DNA of 64,000 bases from Inia geoffrensis (GCA_036417435.1 CM070907.1:58884001-58948000), one strand, 5' to 3'; positions 34,336 to 49,090 are shown, numbered from the stretch's first letter. Numbers and translations: made by a program. The notes: generated by a model not told the origin, from the letters alone.

Positions 34336-36305
34336 TAGACAAATATTATGTTCTTTAAAGGTTAAAAATTTTATAGAAACCATGGGCTGGGAGCTGACAA
34401 ACTATCTTCAAATAAACATCACTTTCGTTGGCCTTAGAAGCTATGGTAAGACTAAGAAAACAGAGGCCAATCAAAGACTTTGATAAAGCCTAGTCAGCCA
34501 ATGAAACATTAGCCCTTTAAATGTTTATATCAGGAGCAAGGCTCATGAATGCATCAATGCCATGACCCAGCATGAGGGTCTGGGCAATGTGAAAGAGACC
34601 ATAGAAGATCTATATTTCTGTCTGGGCTCTAGGTTCAAGCCATAGCCTCTCAGAAAAGCAATTTCCTGATAGACAAATGGGGACTATTACCACTTTTCCC
34701 TACACAACTGTCAGAGAAAATGGGGAGCACCAACTTTGATGCTTTATGTATTGCATCAAAATTCTAACTGTTTGGGTACCTGGTAGTAGTTAATATTTAT
34801 GTAAAAAGATATTTCAATCAATTCTAAGGGGGTCATTATATATCATGGGGGAAAAGGGGAGAATTTATGAGATGAAGGGAAATAAAAATAATTCAAAAAG
34901 AAAAAAAATAGTTTAGAAGAAGAGGGCAACTGACCATAAGTGATCTCAAGAATGGCTTTATGCAACAGACAGAGAAGAGCTGAGCCCAGAAACATTGGCA
35001 AAATCTTTAATCATTTGTCTCCTTCTGTACCTCTTTCTTCCACCAACCCGTGATTAACATGAATGGCTGCATTTTGACTTTAACTATGAAAGATATGTAT
35101 TTATTTTCATCTCCAGCATAAGGCTGTGAGATCCTTGAGAAGTGGTATTTTATTTATTTTGATGCAATTTATTCTGATTTTATTTGAATTGGGTCTATAT
35201 ACGGGAAAGGAATGTCATCTTGAGAGGAGGGTGCAGTATAAGGAAAGCTATTTTGCACAGGGAATATACCTGCCTGCCAATTACTACCCTTTTATGCCCA
35301 GACCCAGCCCAAGGAAGCTGAGAAGCTGAGTGGATAAAATCATAAAACAAAGACACCAAGGGAAATAATCCATCATCAGGAGCCTTTGACCTAACCTGGA
35401 CAACATCTCAATGAAAACAACTAAAAGGAAATGAGGATTAAATAACTAAGGAGGAAAAATGATGTTTTGTACCTTATGTTTCTGAGTAATGATACACAGC
35501 ATCCCTGAGATTTCAGTTAAATTAAGCTTAATACGTTTTTTCTTCTCCCAGCTCACATCTCTCACAGTTCCCCTTCCCCACTCCCAGCCCCTTTTGTTGT
35601 CCACTCCAATTTAGTTTGTACAGGGTAAGTGACTAATATGCAATGTGTCCTTCTCTGAAATGTTCATGAAGACAGAGATGGTCCCTCCAATGACCTTTGT
35701 TGAATCCCTTGATACCTCCCCCCGCCCCCCCAGTGGATGTTTTAGCATTTACAAATCACTTTCATTTTCTCCTGGCCTGCCAAATGGGTTTGAATCTCTG
35801 TGGTGGCTTTCTTTTCCAAACACCATGGTTTTTTAAAGGATCAAATAAAGTTCATGGTGGCTTATCTCAATTTCCCCGGGATAACTCACATTTCAAAATG
35901 AAAAAGTTAGAATAAATCAACAGCAGTAGCGAGCAGTTATAGAGGTCTCTATCCAGGGCAGTCGCTTTCTCTTATCTACCTACTATGAGGTACGTTTGAA
36001 GCTTGGCCTCAAGGAGATAGTGGGGGTGGGTCGGCAGTCAGAAAGCATGATGGAGGAGATTAACAGGTGAGTGGGTACAAACACAGCATCCAAGAAAGGC
36101 AAATATGGGAAGGGCCTACAAGCTTATTAAGCTTCTGCCTGTGAAGCAGTTGTTACAGATTAGCAAATCAGGATGGGGGAGGTATGGAAGAGCACAAACT
36201 AAGAAATGAATACTCTGCCCAAAGACTGGCAAGCAAATGACTTTCTAAGTAGAAAGGACAGAGACATTCTGATTATTTCGGGTTATTGTTACTTGTAACA
36301 AAATA
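34336..36305. other. No gene recognised
   Basis: Nearly 2 kb without a named repeat. Frames of 63-72 codons (35645-35915) show no domain. A C-rich tract CCTCCCCCCGCCCCCCCAG lies at 35716-35734. Confidence 0.4.
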
Positions 36306-36309
36306 TTTT

Positions 36310-36462
36310 TTTCATCATTTACTGAGTGCCTACTATTGTACTATTCACTTTAAATGTATATTTCATAATCCATGCAATCCATAAAGTACGTTATGATTAT
36401 GCATGATTATGCTCATTTTAAAGACATAAAAGCTATGGCTCCAAGAGATTTCAGATGTCTTT
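36310..36462 (-). repeat. MIR fragment interrupted by a SINE
   Basis: CATTTACTGAGTGCCTACTATTG and ATTTTAAAGACATAAAAGC are the complement of the MIR core. The later part, CAATACCATACAGAACCAGG, resumes at about 36584 after the SINE. Confidence 0.55.
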
Positions 36463-36572
36463 TTTGCCTCACCCTGTAGCTTGCCATATCTTAGTTCTCC
36501 CACCAGGGACTGAACCCGCCCCTTGGCAGTGAAAACATGGAGTCCTAACCACTGGACCACCAGGGAATTCAC
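36463..36572 (-). mobile_element. CHR/tRNA-type SINE, short older variant
   Basis: TTAGTTCTCCCACCAGGGACTGAACCCGC holds the complement of box B. AGTCCTAACCACTGGACCACCAGGG is the complement of the head with box A. The flanks TCAGATGTCTTT (36451-36462) and TCAGATATCTTT (36573-36584) match at 11 of 12. This is a different subfamily from the other copies, known widely in cetartiodactyls. Confidence 0.85.
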
Positions 36573-36696
36573 TCAGATATCTTTCAATACCATACAGAAC
36601 CAGGTTTCAAAGTAAATCTCTAATGTTAAGACAGTTATTTAATATATTTTAAATAATTATAGCTTGCTATATCATTGTTCTTCCTCCAATTCCTTA

Positions 36697-36815
36697 TGTA
36701 TTATATATACTACATTTATGTATATGTATATATTATATATAATATATATATACATAATATATAATATATATATATAATATATAATACTTGTAATATACAT
36801 ATATTATATATCTAT
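36697..36815. repeat. AT-only simple repeat with inverted symmetry
   Basis: About 120 bases of ATAT/TATATA units with very few other bases. It contains repeated self-complementary stretches (for example TATTATATATAATATATATA) and could fold into hairpins. Confidence 0.85.
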
Positions 36816-37019
36816 AATTTTAAACTTACCTGTGAACTGTGGAATAAGATTATGGAAATAAATCATTTACCACTGATTATGGTAATATGTAAAAAATTAA
36901 ATAATGGTAGGATTGTAAGTAATTTTATTATATGCCTTTAATTTTATTGTTATATAAATTTTCTAATTCAGAACAAGAACCATGCTCAACACGCATGAAT
37001 ATGTAACTTTCTTCTGTTT

Positions 37020-37330
37020 TTCTGTCTTGACAACAGGCGAGAGTATATGCGAAGGGGAACAAAATTCCCCAGCTGGGGCCTGCCGCATTATAGGCAATAC
37101 TCACTGGGTAACAAGGGAAGCAGAGTAAAGAGAGCTGAGAAAATTATCTCCATGCAGGACAGCCCCAGGGAGCCTCTCGTACCACACGCTCAGTGAAGAG
37201 CATTTACTGGAACCATACCTTGAGAATGGGGCCTTGGGTTTGTGCAACACTGTGGCCCTGGACAAAAGGAAGACACTTGCAAATGCTCCTGAAGCAAAAC
37301 AGCACTGATATGTCGTCCTCAGTTGTTATA
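37020..37330. promoter_or_regulatory. Candidate regulatory or exon-like segment
   Basis: This segment is less AT-rich than the flanking 1 kb and lacks repeat signatures. It contains a perfect 12-bp palindrome CCCCAGCTGGGG (37067-37078) centred on an E-box-like CAGCTG. A pyrimidine tract followed by AACAG at 37032-37036 and a GGGTAAC at 37107 could be a splice acceptor and donor, but the intervening 70 bases have no compelling coding character. No conservation data are available. Confidence 0.25.
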
Positions 37331-37389
37331 ACAAAGGGATTTTAACTCCAAGACTCACTTGCATAGAAAATACTGCAGGAAATTCTCTA

Positions 37390-37570
37390 CACTTATTCAA
37401 GAACTAGTTGAAATGTCACCTCTCTAAGGGGCCTTTCCTGACACTTTCAGTTAGCCTCAATGTCTTTGTCATCTATGATTCTAATCCAATTTGTTTATAA
37501 CTGTAGCTAAGCATGTCAACATTGAATTATAGGGCCTTCTACTCTATAGGACCATGAATTATTTGAAACT
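37390..37570 (+). repeat. L2 LINE fragment
   Basis: CTAGTTGAAATGTCACCTCTCTAAGGGGCCTTTCCTGAC is a clear L2 block. A diverged tail follows to about 37570. Confidence 0.65.
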
Positions 37571-38913
37571 AGCAGCTATGGGGAACTGGTATACCTCAAA
37601 GCCATAGATGTGGGTTCAAAACCTGAATGAAATATCAGCTCTTACATTTTCTGAATTCTATGGCCCTCCACCTTTAAAGGGGGGTAATTTATGATACCTG
37701 TTTCATAAAACTGTTCTAGGATTATGTAAATGGAAAGGTATAAAAATATTATTGGATAAGCTGTATATTAATAAGATTCCTTACCTAAAACTAAAGGGTA
37801 CTACTGATATGGTGGAATTTCATTACAGTCTGGAATTGGTTTTCTATTATCTCTAAAATCATGTCACCCAAGGAGTTGCCCATAACTGAAATTATTGGTG
37901 GTGTTATAAGTAAAGTCTTCTACATATTATTTTTTCATATTGTCTCACTTTTTCGAAACTTAAATTGACCTAAAACCCTTTAAATACTACTTCTAATACA
38001 AATCCCAAAACAAATCATTTTAACAAAATTTCCACATAGACACTCATCCTGTCTTCTTAAGGGCATATTGTAACCTCTAAAGATGCATATGTAGACATGC
38101 TTAAATAACACCTGTACCCAAAGATGAATAGATGATAGAGAACAGGTTAACAGATGTGATACACAAAATAGACTAATTTTGATTGTTCTCTCCCAATACT
38201 TGATTCCTCAGTAATGTGGAATTGCATGCCCTTTTCTGTCCTGACAAAGTCTCAAGTAATATCAGAACTTTCAAGTGAAGCCTCTTGTCTCTTCTAGGAG
38301 CATGTAAGGACATTTCCTTCTAAGGGATCACTTCATAAAAAGCTTTAAAGAATAATAACCTTTTTGACTCAAGTTCACTGAGGGTGCAGATCTTGCCTGT
38401 CATCTCTAGGTGGGCATTTTTGAGCTCAGGTCTGATATGAAGGATGTACTCATTGTGCTTGCAAAGTGAATGCATGAATAAATGGCCAACCAGTCACATC
38501 ACAGCTACCCATAATCTTACCCCCAGCAGCAAAGCAGTAGCAGAAATGATGCCTAAAAGCACAGTAGCTTCCACTATTATCTCATCTTTTCTGCCTCATG
38601 AACTAACAGGTAGATAAGATCAACTTGAAATTCCCTTTTCTAGATCTGCGCTCTACCATAGTAAGTAATCCTTGCAGGTAGGCATGCCTTGAACTAGTAA
38701 GGGGGCTGGTGAGCTACTAGACCAGAGTACATCTAGGCTTAGGGTAAACAAATGTCTTTGTGAAGGAGAGCCATAGCATCAGAAGTGAAATAAATGAAAA
38801 CTCTTTCAAGACACTGAAAATAATAAGCAAACTCATTGCACAACTATACATGAGAAAATGTCCTTTTTAAAAACTTCCCTTTAATGAAACTAGCATTCTG
38901 TTCAAATATAAAG
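37571..38913. other. No gene recognised
   Basis: MIR-like phrases at 37680-37760 (GGGGTAATTTATGATACC, TAAAACTGTTCTAGGATTATG) are weak. The rest is AT-rich with no supported feature. Confidence 0.4.
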
Positions 38914-38959
38914 TAGTTTTCATTTCTGATGACACTGATGAAAAAAATTCAAGATGACA

Positions 38960-40073
38960 AACAGATGAAAAGATATACTGTATTCATGGATTAGAAACAG
39001 TAATATTGTTAAAATGACCATGCTACCCAAGGCAGTCTACAGATTCAATGCAATCTCTATCAAAATACCAAGGGTATTTTCCACAGAACTAGAAAAAATA
39101 ATTTTAAAATTTGTCTGGAAACACAAAAGACCCTGAATAGCCAAAACAATATTGAGAAAGAACATAACTGGAGGGATCATACTGCCTGACTTCAGACCAT
39201 ACTACAAAGCTCCAGTAAGCAAAACAGTATGGTACTGGGACAAAAACAGACACACAGCTCAATGGACCAGAATAGAGAGCCCCGAAATAAAAACATGCGC
39301 GTATGGTCAATTAATCTACAAAAAAGGAGGCTAGAATACACAATGGAGAAAAGACAGTCTCTTCAATAAGTGGTGCTAGGAAAATTTGGCAGCTACATGT
39401 AAAAGAATGCAATTAGAACATTCTCTAACACCATATACAAAAATAAACTCACAATGGATTAAAGACCTAAATGTGAGATTTGAAACCATAAAACTTTTAG
39501 AAGAAGACATTAGTAGAACATTTTTTGACATAAATTACAGCAAATTTTTTTTGTATCTCTCTCACTAAAGGAGAGGAAATGAAAGTAAAAATAAACAAAT
39601 GGGACCTAATTAAATTTAAAAGCTTTTGCACAGAAAAAGGAAACCATCAACAAAACAAAAAGACGACCACTGAATGGGAGAAAATATTTGCAAATGATAT
39701 GACCCATAAGGGGTTAATATCCAAAATACATAAACAGTTCACACAACTCAACATCAAAAAATCAAACAACCCAATTAAAAAATGAACAGAAGACCTGAAT
39801 AGGTATTATCTGAAGAAGAATTAAAGATGACAAACAGGCACATGAAAAGTTGCTCAACACTGCTAATCAGAAATGCAAATTAAAACCACAATGAAATATC
39901 ACCTCACACTTGACAGAACGCATATCATCAAAAATAACACAAATAACAAATGCTGGAAAGGATGTGGAGAAAGAGGAACCATCGTACGTTGTTGGTTGGA
40001 ATGTAAATTAAGGCAGCCACTGTGGAAAACAGTATGGAGGTTTCTCAAAAAACTGAAAATAAAACTACCATAG
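38960..40073 (+). pseudogene. L1 ORF2 C-terminal half, disrupted
   Basis: Successive frames encode the region after the reverse transcriptase core: [72 protein letters not shown], and the C-terminal cysteine block [20 protein letters not shown]. Frameshifts and stops separate them. In the cysteine block the usual histidine before the third cysteine is replaced by arginine. No endonuclease or catalytic RT motif is left. Confidence 0.88.
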
Positions 40074-40232
40074 GACCCAACAATTCCACTCCTGGGTATT
40101 TATCTGAAAAAAAATGAAAACACTAATTTGAAAAGATACATGCACCCCAATGTTCATAGAAGCAATTATTTATAATTGTCAAGTTATGGAAGCAACCTAA
40201 TTGTCCATCAACAGATGAATGGATAAAGAAGT

Positions 40233-40234
<2 letters not shown>

Positions 40235-40280
<46 letters not shown>
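40235..40280 (+). repeat. (TA)n microsatellite inside the L1
   Basis: About 22 TA units arising from the GTGGTATATATATA stretch typical of L1 near the ORF2 end. Confidence 0.93.
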
Positions 40281-40286
<6 letters not shown>

Positions 40287-40764
40287 AAGGAATACCACTC
40301 AGCCATACAAAAAATATGAAATTTTGCCATTTGCAACAACATGGATGGAATTGGAGGGTATTATGCTAAGTGAAGTAAGTTAGACAGAGAAAGACAAATA
40401 CTGTATAATACAACTTATATGTGAAATCTAAAAATAAATAAATAAAACCAACTAGTAAATATAACAAAAAAGAAGCAGACAGAGGTAAAGAGAACAAATT
40501 AGTGGTTACCAGTGGGGAGAGGGAAGGGGGAGGGAGAAGAGAGGGCTAGGGGATTAAGGGGTACAAACTACTAGGTATAAAATAAATACTGTGTTGAATT
40601 ACATAGTTTAAGGCTTAAAACGTTATTACTAGAAAATAAATGTTATTTAAAAAATAGTCTTCATTTCAATCAAATTCCTATAATCCTACCGTCATGTTTT
40701 ACAATTATAATAAAATATTTTGTACTTAGACATAGTTAGTTCTTTTTGACCTTTACACATCATG

Positions 40765-40990
40765 GTTTTGTTTTGTTTTGTTTTGTTTTGTTTTGTTTGC
40801 TGTACGCGGGCCTCTCACTGTTGTGGCCTCTCCCGTTGCGGAGCACAGGCTCTGGACGAGCAGGCTCAGCGGCGATGGCTCACAGGCCCAGCTGCTCCAT
40901 GGCACGTGGGATCTTCCCGGACTGGGGCACGAACCCGCATCCCCTGCATCGGCAGGCGTACTCTCAACCACTGTGCCACCAGGGAAGCCC
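40765..40990 (-). mobile_element. CHR-family tRNA-derived SINE with (TTTTG)n tail
   Basis: Target duplication CACATCATG at 40756-40764 and 40991-40999. The tail complement is about seven TTTTG units rather than a plain T run. The body GTACGCGGGCCTCTCAC and the head complement CCACCAGGGAAGCCC are well preserved. Confidence 0.95.
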
Positions 40991-40999
40991 CACATCATG

Positions 41000-41245
41000 T
41001 TTTTATTGTAATAAAATATTCATAACATAAAATATACCATTTTAACCATTTTTGAGTGTTCAGTTCAGTGGCATTAAATTTATCCACACTGTTGTGCAGC
41101 TATCACCACCAGTCATCTCCAGAATTTTATTCATCTTCCCGAAGTGAAACTCTGTACCCATTAGACAGTAATTCCCCATTTACTCTTCTGTGTAGCCCCT
41201 GTTAACCTCTACTCTGATATCTGTCTCTATGAATTTAATGACTAG
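41000..41245 (-). repeat. Old L1 (L1M-type) 3' region
   Basis: TAACATAAAATATACCATTTTAACC, GTTCAGTTCAGTGGCATTAAATT, TTGTGCAGCTATCACCACCAG and TGAAACTCTGTACCCATTAG are the complement of a mammal-wide old L1 3' region. The SINE at 40765-40990 inserted at its edge. Confidence 0.6.
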
Positions 41246-41790
41246 AAAAAGCAAAAATAGCGAGGCAGTAAAAAAGATGAGTGATTCCAAGGAGTTAGAG
41301 GGGAGAGATGGTAAATAGGCAGAACAAAAATAGGGCAGTGGAACTGTTGTATGTGATACTATTATGGCAGAAACGTGTCATTGTACAGTTGTTCAAACCC
41401 ATAGAATGTACAAATACCAAGTGTGAACCCTAATGTAAGCTATGGATTCTAGGTGATGGTGTGTCAAGGTAGGTTCATCATTTGTAACAAATGCAGCACT
41501 CTGGTGGGGGATGTTTAAAATAGCGGAGACTATGAATGTGTGGGGGCAGCAGGTATATGAGAAATCTCAGTATCTTCTGTTCATTTTTGCTGTGAACTTA
41601 AAACTACTCCAAAACATTAAGTCTACTAAGAAAAAGAAAGAAAATTCTGACATATGCTACAACATGAATGAACCTTGAAGTCATTATGCTAAGTGATATA
41701 AGCCAGTCACAAAAAGACAAATATTATATGATTCCATTTATATGAGGTATGTAGTCAAAATCATAGAGATGGAAAGTTCTTCTGGATTTT
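41246..41790 (+). repeat. Old L1 (L1M-type) 3' region
   Basis: GGGGAGAGATGGTAAATAGG, TGATGGTGTGTCAAGGTAGGTTCATC, CACTCTGGTGGGGGATGTT and GAACTTAAAACTACTCCAAAAC match the plus sense of an old L1 3' end. A further block at 41665-41790 (AGTCATTATGCTAAGTGATATAAGCCAGTCAC) is an earlier part of the L1 3' region, so at least two fragments are present. Confidence 0.55.
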
Positions 41791-42265
41791 TAAATAATTT
41801 CTAAGAATTAAATTCAATTTTTAATTTTTGAACAAGTAATGTAAGGAACACTAAAGGATAATTTATAATGCAATGTTTTAATTCTAATACAGCTATTGTT
41901 ATGCATACATTTTTGAATATTGACAATTTATACTTCGCATATATAAACTGAAAGTGCTGTACTCAAACTCTGTGCCTCTAGCTGTTTCGTGCCTTCTTCA
42001 TTTCATAATGATTTACTTATAATATTAGAATTCTGTATCTAATGTTACATAATTTTATTTTCAATTGATATAGTTAATAATTTAATCATTCACTTATTAG
42101 ACTGTTTTTTCTATTTATTTGTATTGATAGCAAAGACCAATTCAAGGATCATCTTTATGCTGACACACTTCTCCCTTCTTTTGGAATCATTCTTTTAAAA
42201 ACACCTCTATAAACTTTTATCTATTACATTATCTTGTTTTAATTCATAGCATTTATCCCATGTGA

Positions 42266-42305
<40 letters not shown>

Positions 42306-43340
42306 CACCTTTATGCATGTGTGCTAGCTTTCTCCCCCGACTATAATGCTTGTTTATTGAGGACTTTCCCTACATTTTCACTATTATATCCTCAACCACT
42401 GTAACATTGCCAGATACATGTTATATATTCATAAATGTGGAAGAAATTAATAAAGTAATAATTGAATGAATATATAAATGAAAAGCTTTGGACAAACAAT
42501 AGTTATTTCTTCACATTTCAGAGCAATATTTGGTATCAGTGTTTAGAAGTTTTTTATAAACTGAAATCTGTAAGAAATTTTAGTAAAATTTATTATATTA
42601 TCTCTAAACCTCTCATAAAATGACATAATATCTAGAAAAATAGAGAGACAAGGAAAAATGCTCCAAATTCCCATTATTCAAAATAAATACTGAGGTTTTC
42701 ATCAACTTTATTTCCATTTTTTTTGTTCATGCAAATTCATGAAATTATGAGTTAATTAGCATATACTATATACACAAATTGAATTTCTAAGCATATTTCT
42801 CTTCATGTGTTGGATATATTCACAAAGAAACATTTTGAAGACTGCTCTTATATAAGGTATAAATAACATTATGTACATGTTATTGAATTTATGGTTTATT
42901 TATGCTGTATTCAGGAAAATATGCAGAATGCATCATGTTACCAACAAAGGAAGGTTAAAATGCTAAACATGGAGAATGTCATTTATAGAGATTTTAACTG
43001 TTGTAGAAAAGTATAACAATAAATCCACATGCTACACTAAAATCTTTATGAAATGAAAAGGCTTTTAAATGCCTATTTCAAGGTTGACAGTGTCATGCTA
43101 TTTCAACCAAAATATCTTTTTTTGTTCAGGGCACAACGCAAAGATGCCAGTAAAATCACCCACAAAAATCAGGAGGAAAGGTAACATATGAGCTCTTAGA
43201 AATCTAGTCTCTCTAACATTATGAACAAACAAAAATATCCCCCCAATGTCAATATTCTCTGCTTGCTAGGGAAGTAGTTTTAGAAGTTAAAGAAAAATTG
43301 TTTCAAGTTATTGTTTACACAGCAGAGTAATTTGGTGGTG
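41791..43340. other. No gene; one (GT)n array
   Basis: AT-rich stretch without a named repeat apart from the microsatellite at 42270-42303. A TAAT-rich segment with GAGTTAATTAGCATATACTA is at 42749-42769. Confidence 0.4.
42270..42303 (+). repeat. (GT)n microsatellite
   Basis: Seventeen uninterrupted GT units. Confidence 0.95.
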
Positions 43341-43344
43341 TAGA

Positions 43345-43560
43345 AAGAGTGAGGCTTGAAGTCAGATGTTCAAACTCTAGCTTGGTAATCAAAGCAAGTT
43401 ACTTATTTTTCCAGGCCCCAGATACCTTATTCCTAAAATTAAAAATAATATCACTTTCCTCATGAGCTAATTGTGAGGATTAAATAGAAAGTACACATTA
43501 GGTGCCTACAAGGCTACCGGCACATGATAAGCATTCTGTAACTGGCAGTCCCTTAATGAT
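43345..43560 (+). repeat. MIR-like SINE
   Basis: GTGAGGCTTGAAGTCAGATG, AGCAAGTTACTTATTTTTCC, TGTGAGGATTAAATAGAAAG and CCGGCACATGATAAGCATTC in MIR order. Confidence 0.75.
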
Positions 43561-44475
43561 ATCGTATGCTGGAGTCTATTCATGAGGTGAGGGGGGACGC
43601 ATTCATCTCATGTGGTTCACTTTATCCTGGGGTTATCAAGAGAAGCCAAGTCATCACACCAACATTTCTTTGGGAAGCTGTATATTTTCAAGGCACTAAA
43701 TTTTTTGTATTAGTAACACTGTTGTTAAAAAATAACAATGAGGAAAAAATGTCCAAACCAAACAAGTTTAAAACTAAAAACAAAGTATTTTATTAATTCA
43801 ACTAGTTAAATTTCAGAGGCAGTTCTTTCTTTAGACATAGCTTAATTAGAGGATCAAAATCTGGCATTCAGAGAGAAAATGTTTTTGCCCTCATCCAAAA
43901 CTCAGCAATTTAAGATCAGATTTGTTGTTTTGTTTTCTGATTGGCTTGAACTGGAATCATATACCCATTCCTGAACTGGTCACTGTGGCCTGTGACATGG
44001 TCAACTCTGACTGGCCCATCTCAACCCACATGTCTCAATTGTAATTTGAACTGAGCGACAAAAAAGGATGGTACCACAAAGGTACCATGCTTCCTTATAT
44101 CTGTCAAACCTGACTGCTACTCTCAGGAGCAGGAAACTTAAATATTTTTGTGGGAAAAGAATAGATTTCTACCCAAATGACCCAAAGCAATCTAATGCAG
44201 ATGAAGTAGGGACTGTGGAAATGTATTATGAGATTCAGATCCATAATGAATCATACTTCTGTTTTGTTGAATACTCAGTAACCCTATCAGAAACCCATCT
44301 GCAGCATTTAGCAAGACTAGTGAGCACTACAATCTCAGAAAAAACAATAGTAAGCATTTCTTACTATAACACTAACCATTCACTTGTTCCTTTTCCCTTT
44401 TCCTACCTCTGTTCTTTTTATCCTTCATTCCCTCCTTCCTTCTTTCTCTTTCTATCCAACCATTCTTTTCTTTTT
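43561..44475. other. No gene recognised; 149-codon open frame not credible
   Basis: An ATG-to-stop frame at 44068-44517 is long for this AT-rich DNA. Its second half runs through a TTCC-rich low-complexity tract and an L2 fragment, and no domain is seen in its first half. I treat it as chance. Confidence 0.5.
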
Positions 44476-44477
44476 CA

Positions 44478-44580
44478 GACATTTATTGATCACCTCCTAT
44501 ACACAATCCTCATATAAATTGATACAAGACTTTGCTGTCCACAAGGAAATTTATGATCTAGGTGGAAAGGTACTACAAAA
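44478..44580 (-). repeat. L2 LINE 3'-end fragment
   Basis: AGACATTTATTGATCACCTCCTATACACAATC and ATGATCTAGGTGGAAAGGTAC are the complement of the L2 tail. Confidence 0.5.
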
Positions 44581-44699
44581 GTAAGTATGCTATATTGTAA
44601 ACAAACAAAAAACAAAACAAAACAAAATAAAAAACATTCCTGGATAAGATCAAACAGGTATAATTTTGGAGTGTAGCAATAATGTTATAATGGAATTAA

Positions 44700-44910
44700 A
44701 ATATAGCTTGGGGTCAAAATCCCTAGATTGTATTTCTAGTTCTGCCTCTCATAAGCCATGTGAATTTTGGAAAGTCATATAAGCAATCTGAACCTCCAGC
44801 TTTTCAATCCTGTAGTAGAGATGATGATGCCTGCCTCACAGTAATGTTTTGAGGATCAAATGAATGGCATATGCGAAAGTGCCAACAGCATTCTCTGACA
44901 CATAACTGAT
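44700..44910 (+). repeat. MIR-like SINE
   Basis: TATTTCTAGTTCTGCCTCTCATAAGCCATGTGAATTTTGG, AGTAGAGATGATGATGCCTGCC, TGTTTTGAGGATCAAATGAATG and ACAGCATTCTCTGACACATAAC. Confidence 0.75.
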
Positions 44911-45100
44911 ATCACAGCATTTCTAGATAAAGTGTTGTGGGTTTTCATAAGAAAGAGAAATATTTCAAGTTGCAGGAATCAGCAGAGACTTCGTTGGGGT
45001 GGCTTTAAAACTGACAGATGCATAGCACATATGGAAGGGAAAGACCACTCTGGTATCAGGAGAAAGGTAAGCAAAACAATGGAAACAAAAAAATATGTTT

Positions 45101-45137
45101 ATATACATATATATACACATATATATATGTATATATA

Positions 45138-45209
<72 letters not shown>
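45101..45209 (+). repeat. Compound microsatellite (TA)n then (GA)n
   Basis: TATATACATATATATACAC-type units pass directly into about 23 GA units with one GACA interruption at 45182. The Tyr-Ile and Arg-Glu runs read over it are artefacts. Confidence 0.95.
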
Positions 45210-45499
45210 ATTACATGTTAGCGAAAATAGTGATGTTTTATTTGTTTGTTTTCTTTTTGTTACAGAACTCTTTCCTCAGTGAATCTTTTGCAGGCACTTA
45301 ATACATAAAATAGTTAGAGGGCCTGCTCTTATTGAAGCAGGTGTGAGAAGACTCCTTAGCCCATAATCCCAGATACCCACCCCTAAGGCAATCTAGGGTT
45401 TTAAAATCCACAGCTTTAAAACCAATGCAGTGTTAATAGAAAACAAGAAAATTTTCTGGGGATCAAAGACAACATTCAGCGACTGATGACAGACATAAC

Positions 45500-45640
45500 T
45501 TGTAGTTCTGCAAACCACACTCTCTCATCTCCCAGACCTCTCTTACTGGAACACGTCCCTCCTGAATTCACATGCTTCCTGTCCTTTAAGATTCATTTCA
45601 GCAAAGCTTTCCTTTATCTTCCTCATCCATCCTTTAAGTC
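45500..45640 (+). repeat. L2 LINE fragment
   Basis: CTTCCTGTCCTTTAAGATTCATTTCAGC and AAGCTTTCCTTTATCTTCCTC are a typical L2 block (cf. TGTCACCTCCTCCAGGAAGCC). Confidence 0.5.
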
Positions 45641-45774
45641 TCCTGCTGAACTAGGTGCTAATTTGCTAAGCCACTCGCCAAACCCAGCTTATAATTTTTA
45701 AAAAAAAAATTTTTATGGACATTAGTTGAATTGCTCCTTATTAGGCAACTTTTCTCTTTTTTTTCCTCAAATTT

Positions 45775-46068
45775 CTAACAGCTTTATTGAGGTATAATTG
45801 GCATATAATAAACTGCACATATTTAAAGTGTACAATTTGATAAGTTTTGACACATATATGAAAACATGAAAACACCACCATAGTCAAGTTAATGAAGATT
45901 GCATTCAAAGTATCCTCATGCCAATTTGTAATTCCAACCCCAGTCAACCACTGGTCTGCTTTCTGTCATCAGACTGTTTTGTATTTTCTAAAATTCGATA
46001 TAAATGGAATAATCTTTGGGAGCTTGTTTCTCTCAATCAGCGCAATTTTTTTGAGATTCATCCACGTT
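45775..46068 (-). repeat. Old L1 (L1M-type) 3' region
   Basis: AACAGCTTTATTGAGGTATAATTGGC, TTTAAAGTGTACAATTTGATAAG, CCAACCCCAGTCAACCACTGG and TTTTTTGAGATTCATCCACG are the complement of an old mammalian L1 3' region. It abuts a younger L1 in the same orientation at about 46069. Confidence 0.65.
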
Positions 46069-48980
<2,912 letters not shown>

Positions 48981-49038
48981 TTTCTTAATTGATTTGCATT
49001 TGTATTTGTAGGTCTTTTCTTTCCCTTGTGGTTCCTGC

Positions 49039-49090
49039 CTAGAGAAGTTCCTTTAGCATTTGTTTTAAAACTGGTTTGTTGGTGCTGAAT
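49039..49090 (-). pseudogene. L1 ORF1 C-terminal stub
   Basis: The minus-strand text encodes the end of ORF1p, in the form EFSTNKPVLKQMLKELL followed by a stop. Only about 16 codons survive before the sequence becomes unrelated near 49090. Confidence 0.7.

Larger units (their letters stand above)
38927..40654 (+). mobile_element. L1 LINE, 5'-truncated, 1.7 kb
   Basis: The element runs from within ORF2 to a 3' end with AATAAA (40636) and a short A tail. The flanks TAGTTTTCATTTC (38914-38926) and TAGTCTTCATTTC (40655-40667) differ at one position and are taken as the target duplication. A TA microsatellite has grown inside it at 40235-40280. It is of a different, older L1 subfamily than the copies at 5 kb and 63.6 kb, judged by its 3' UTR. 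Confidence 0.88.

Noticed and set aside
36697..36815. Replication origin or matrix attachment signal in AT-only DNA
   Set aside because: Composition alone does not support it; it is a simple repeat.
37036..37108. Short coding exon between an acceptor-like and donor-like signal
   Set aside because: Seventy bases with no recognisable protein similarity; splice signals of this quality arise often by chance. Kept only as a low-confidence regulatory or exon-like segment.
44068..44517. 149-codon open frame as a possible gene
   Set aside because: No recognisable domain; the second half is low complexity from a TTCC tract and an L2 fragment. No ORF-supporting context.
45095..45301. Tyr-Ile/Arg-Glu repeat protein
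   Set aside because: A reading of the compound TA/GA microsatellite.
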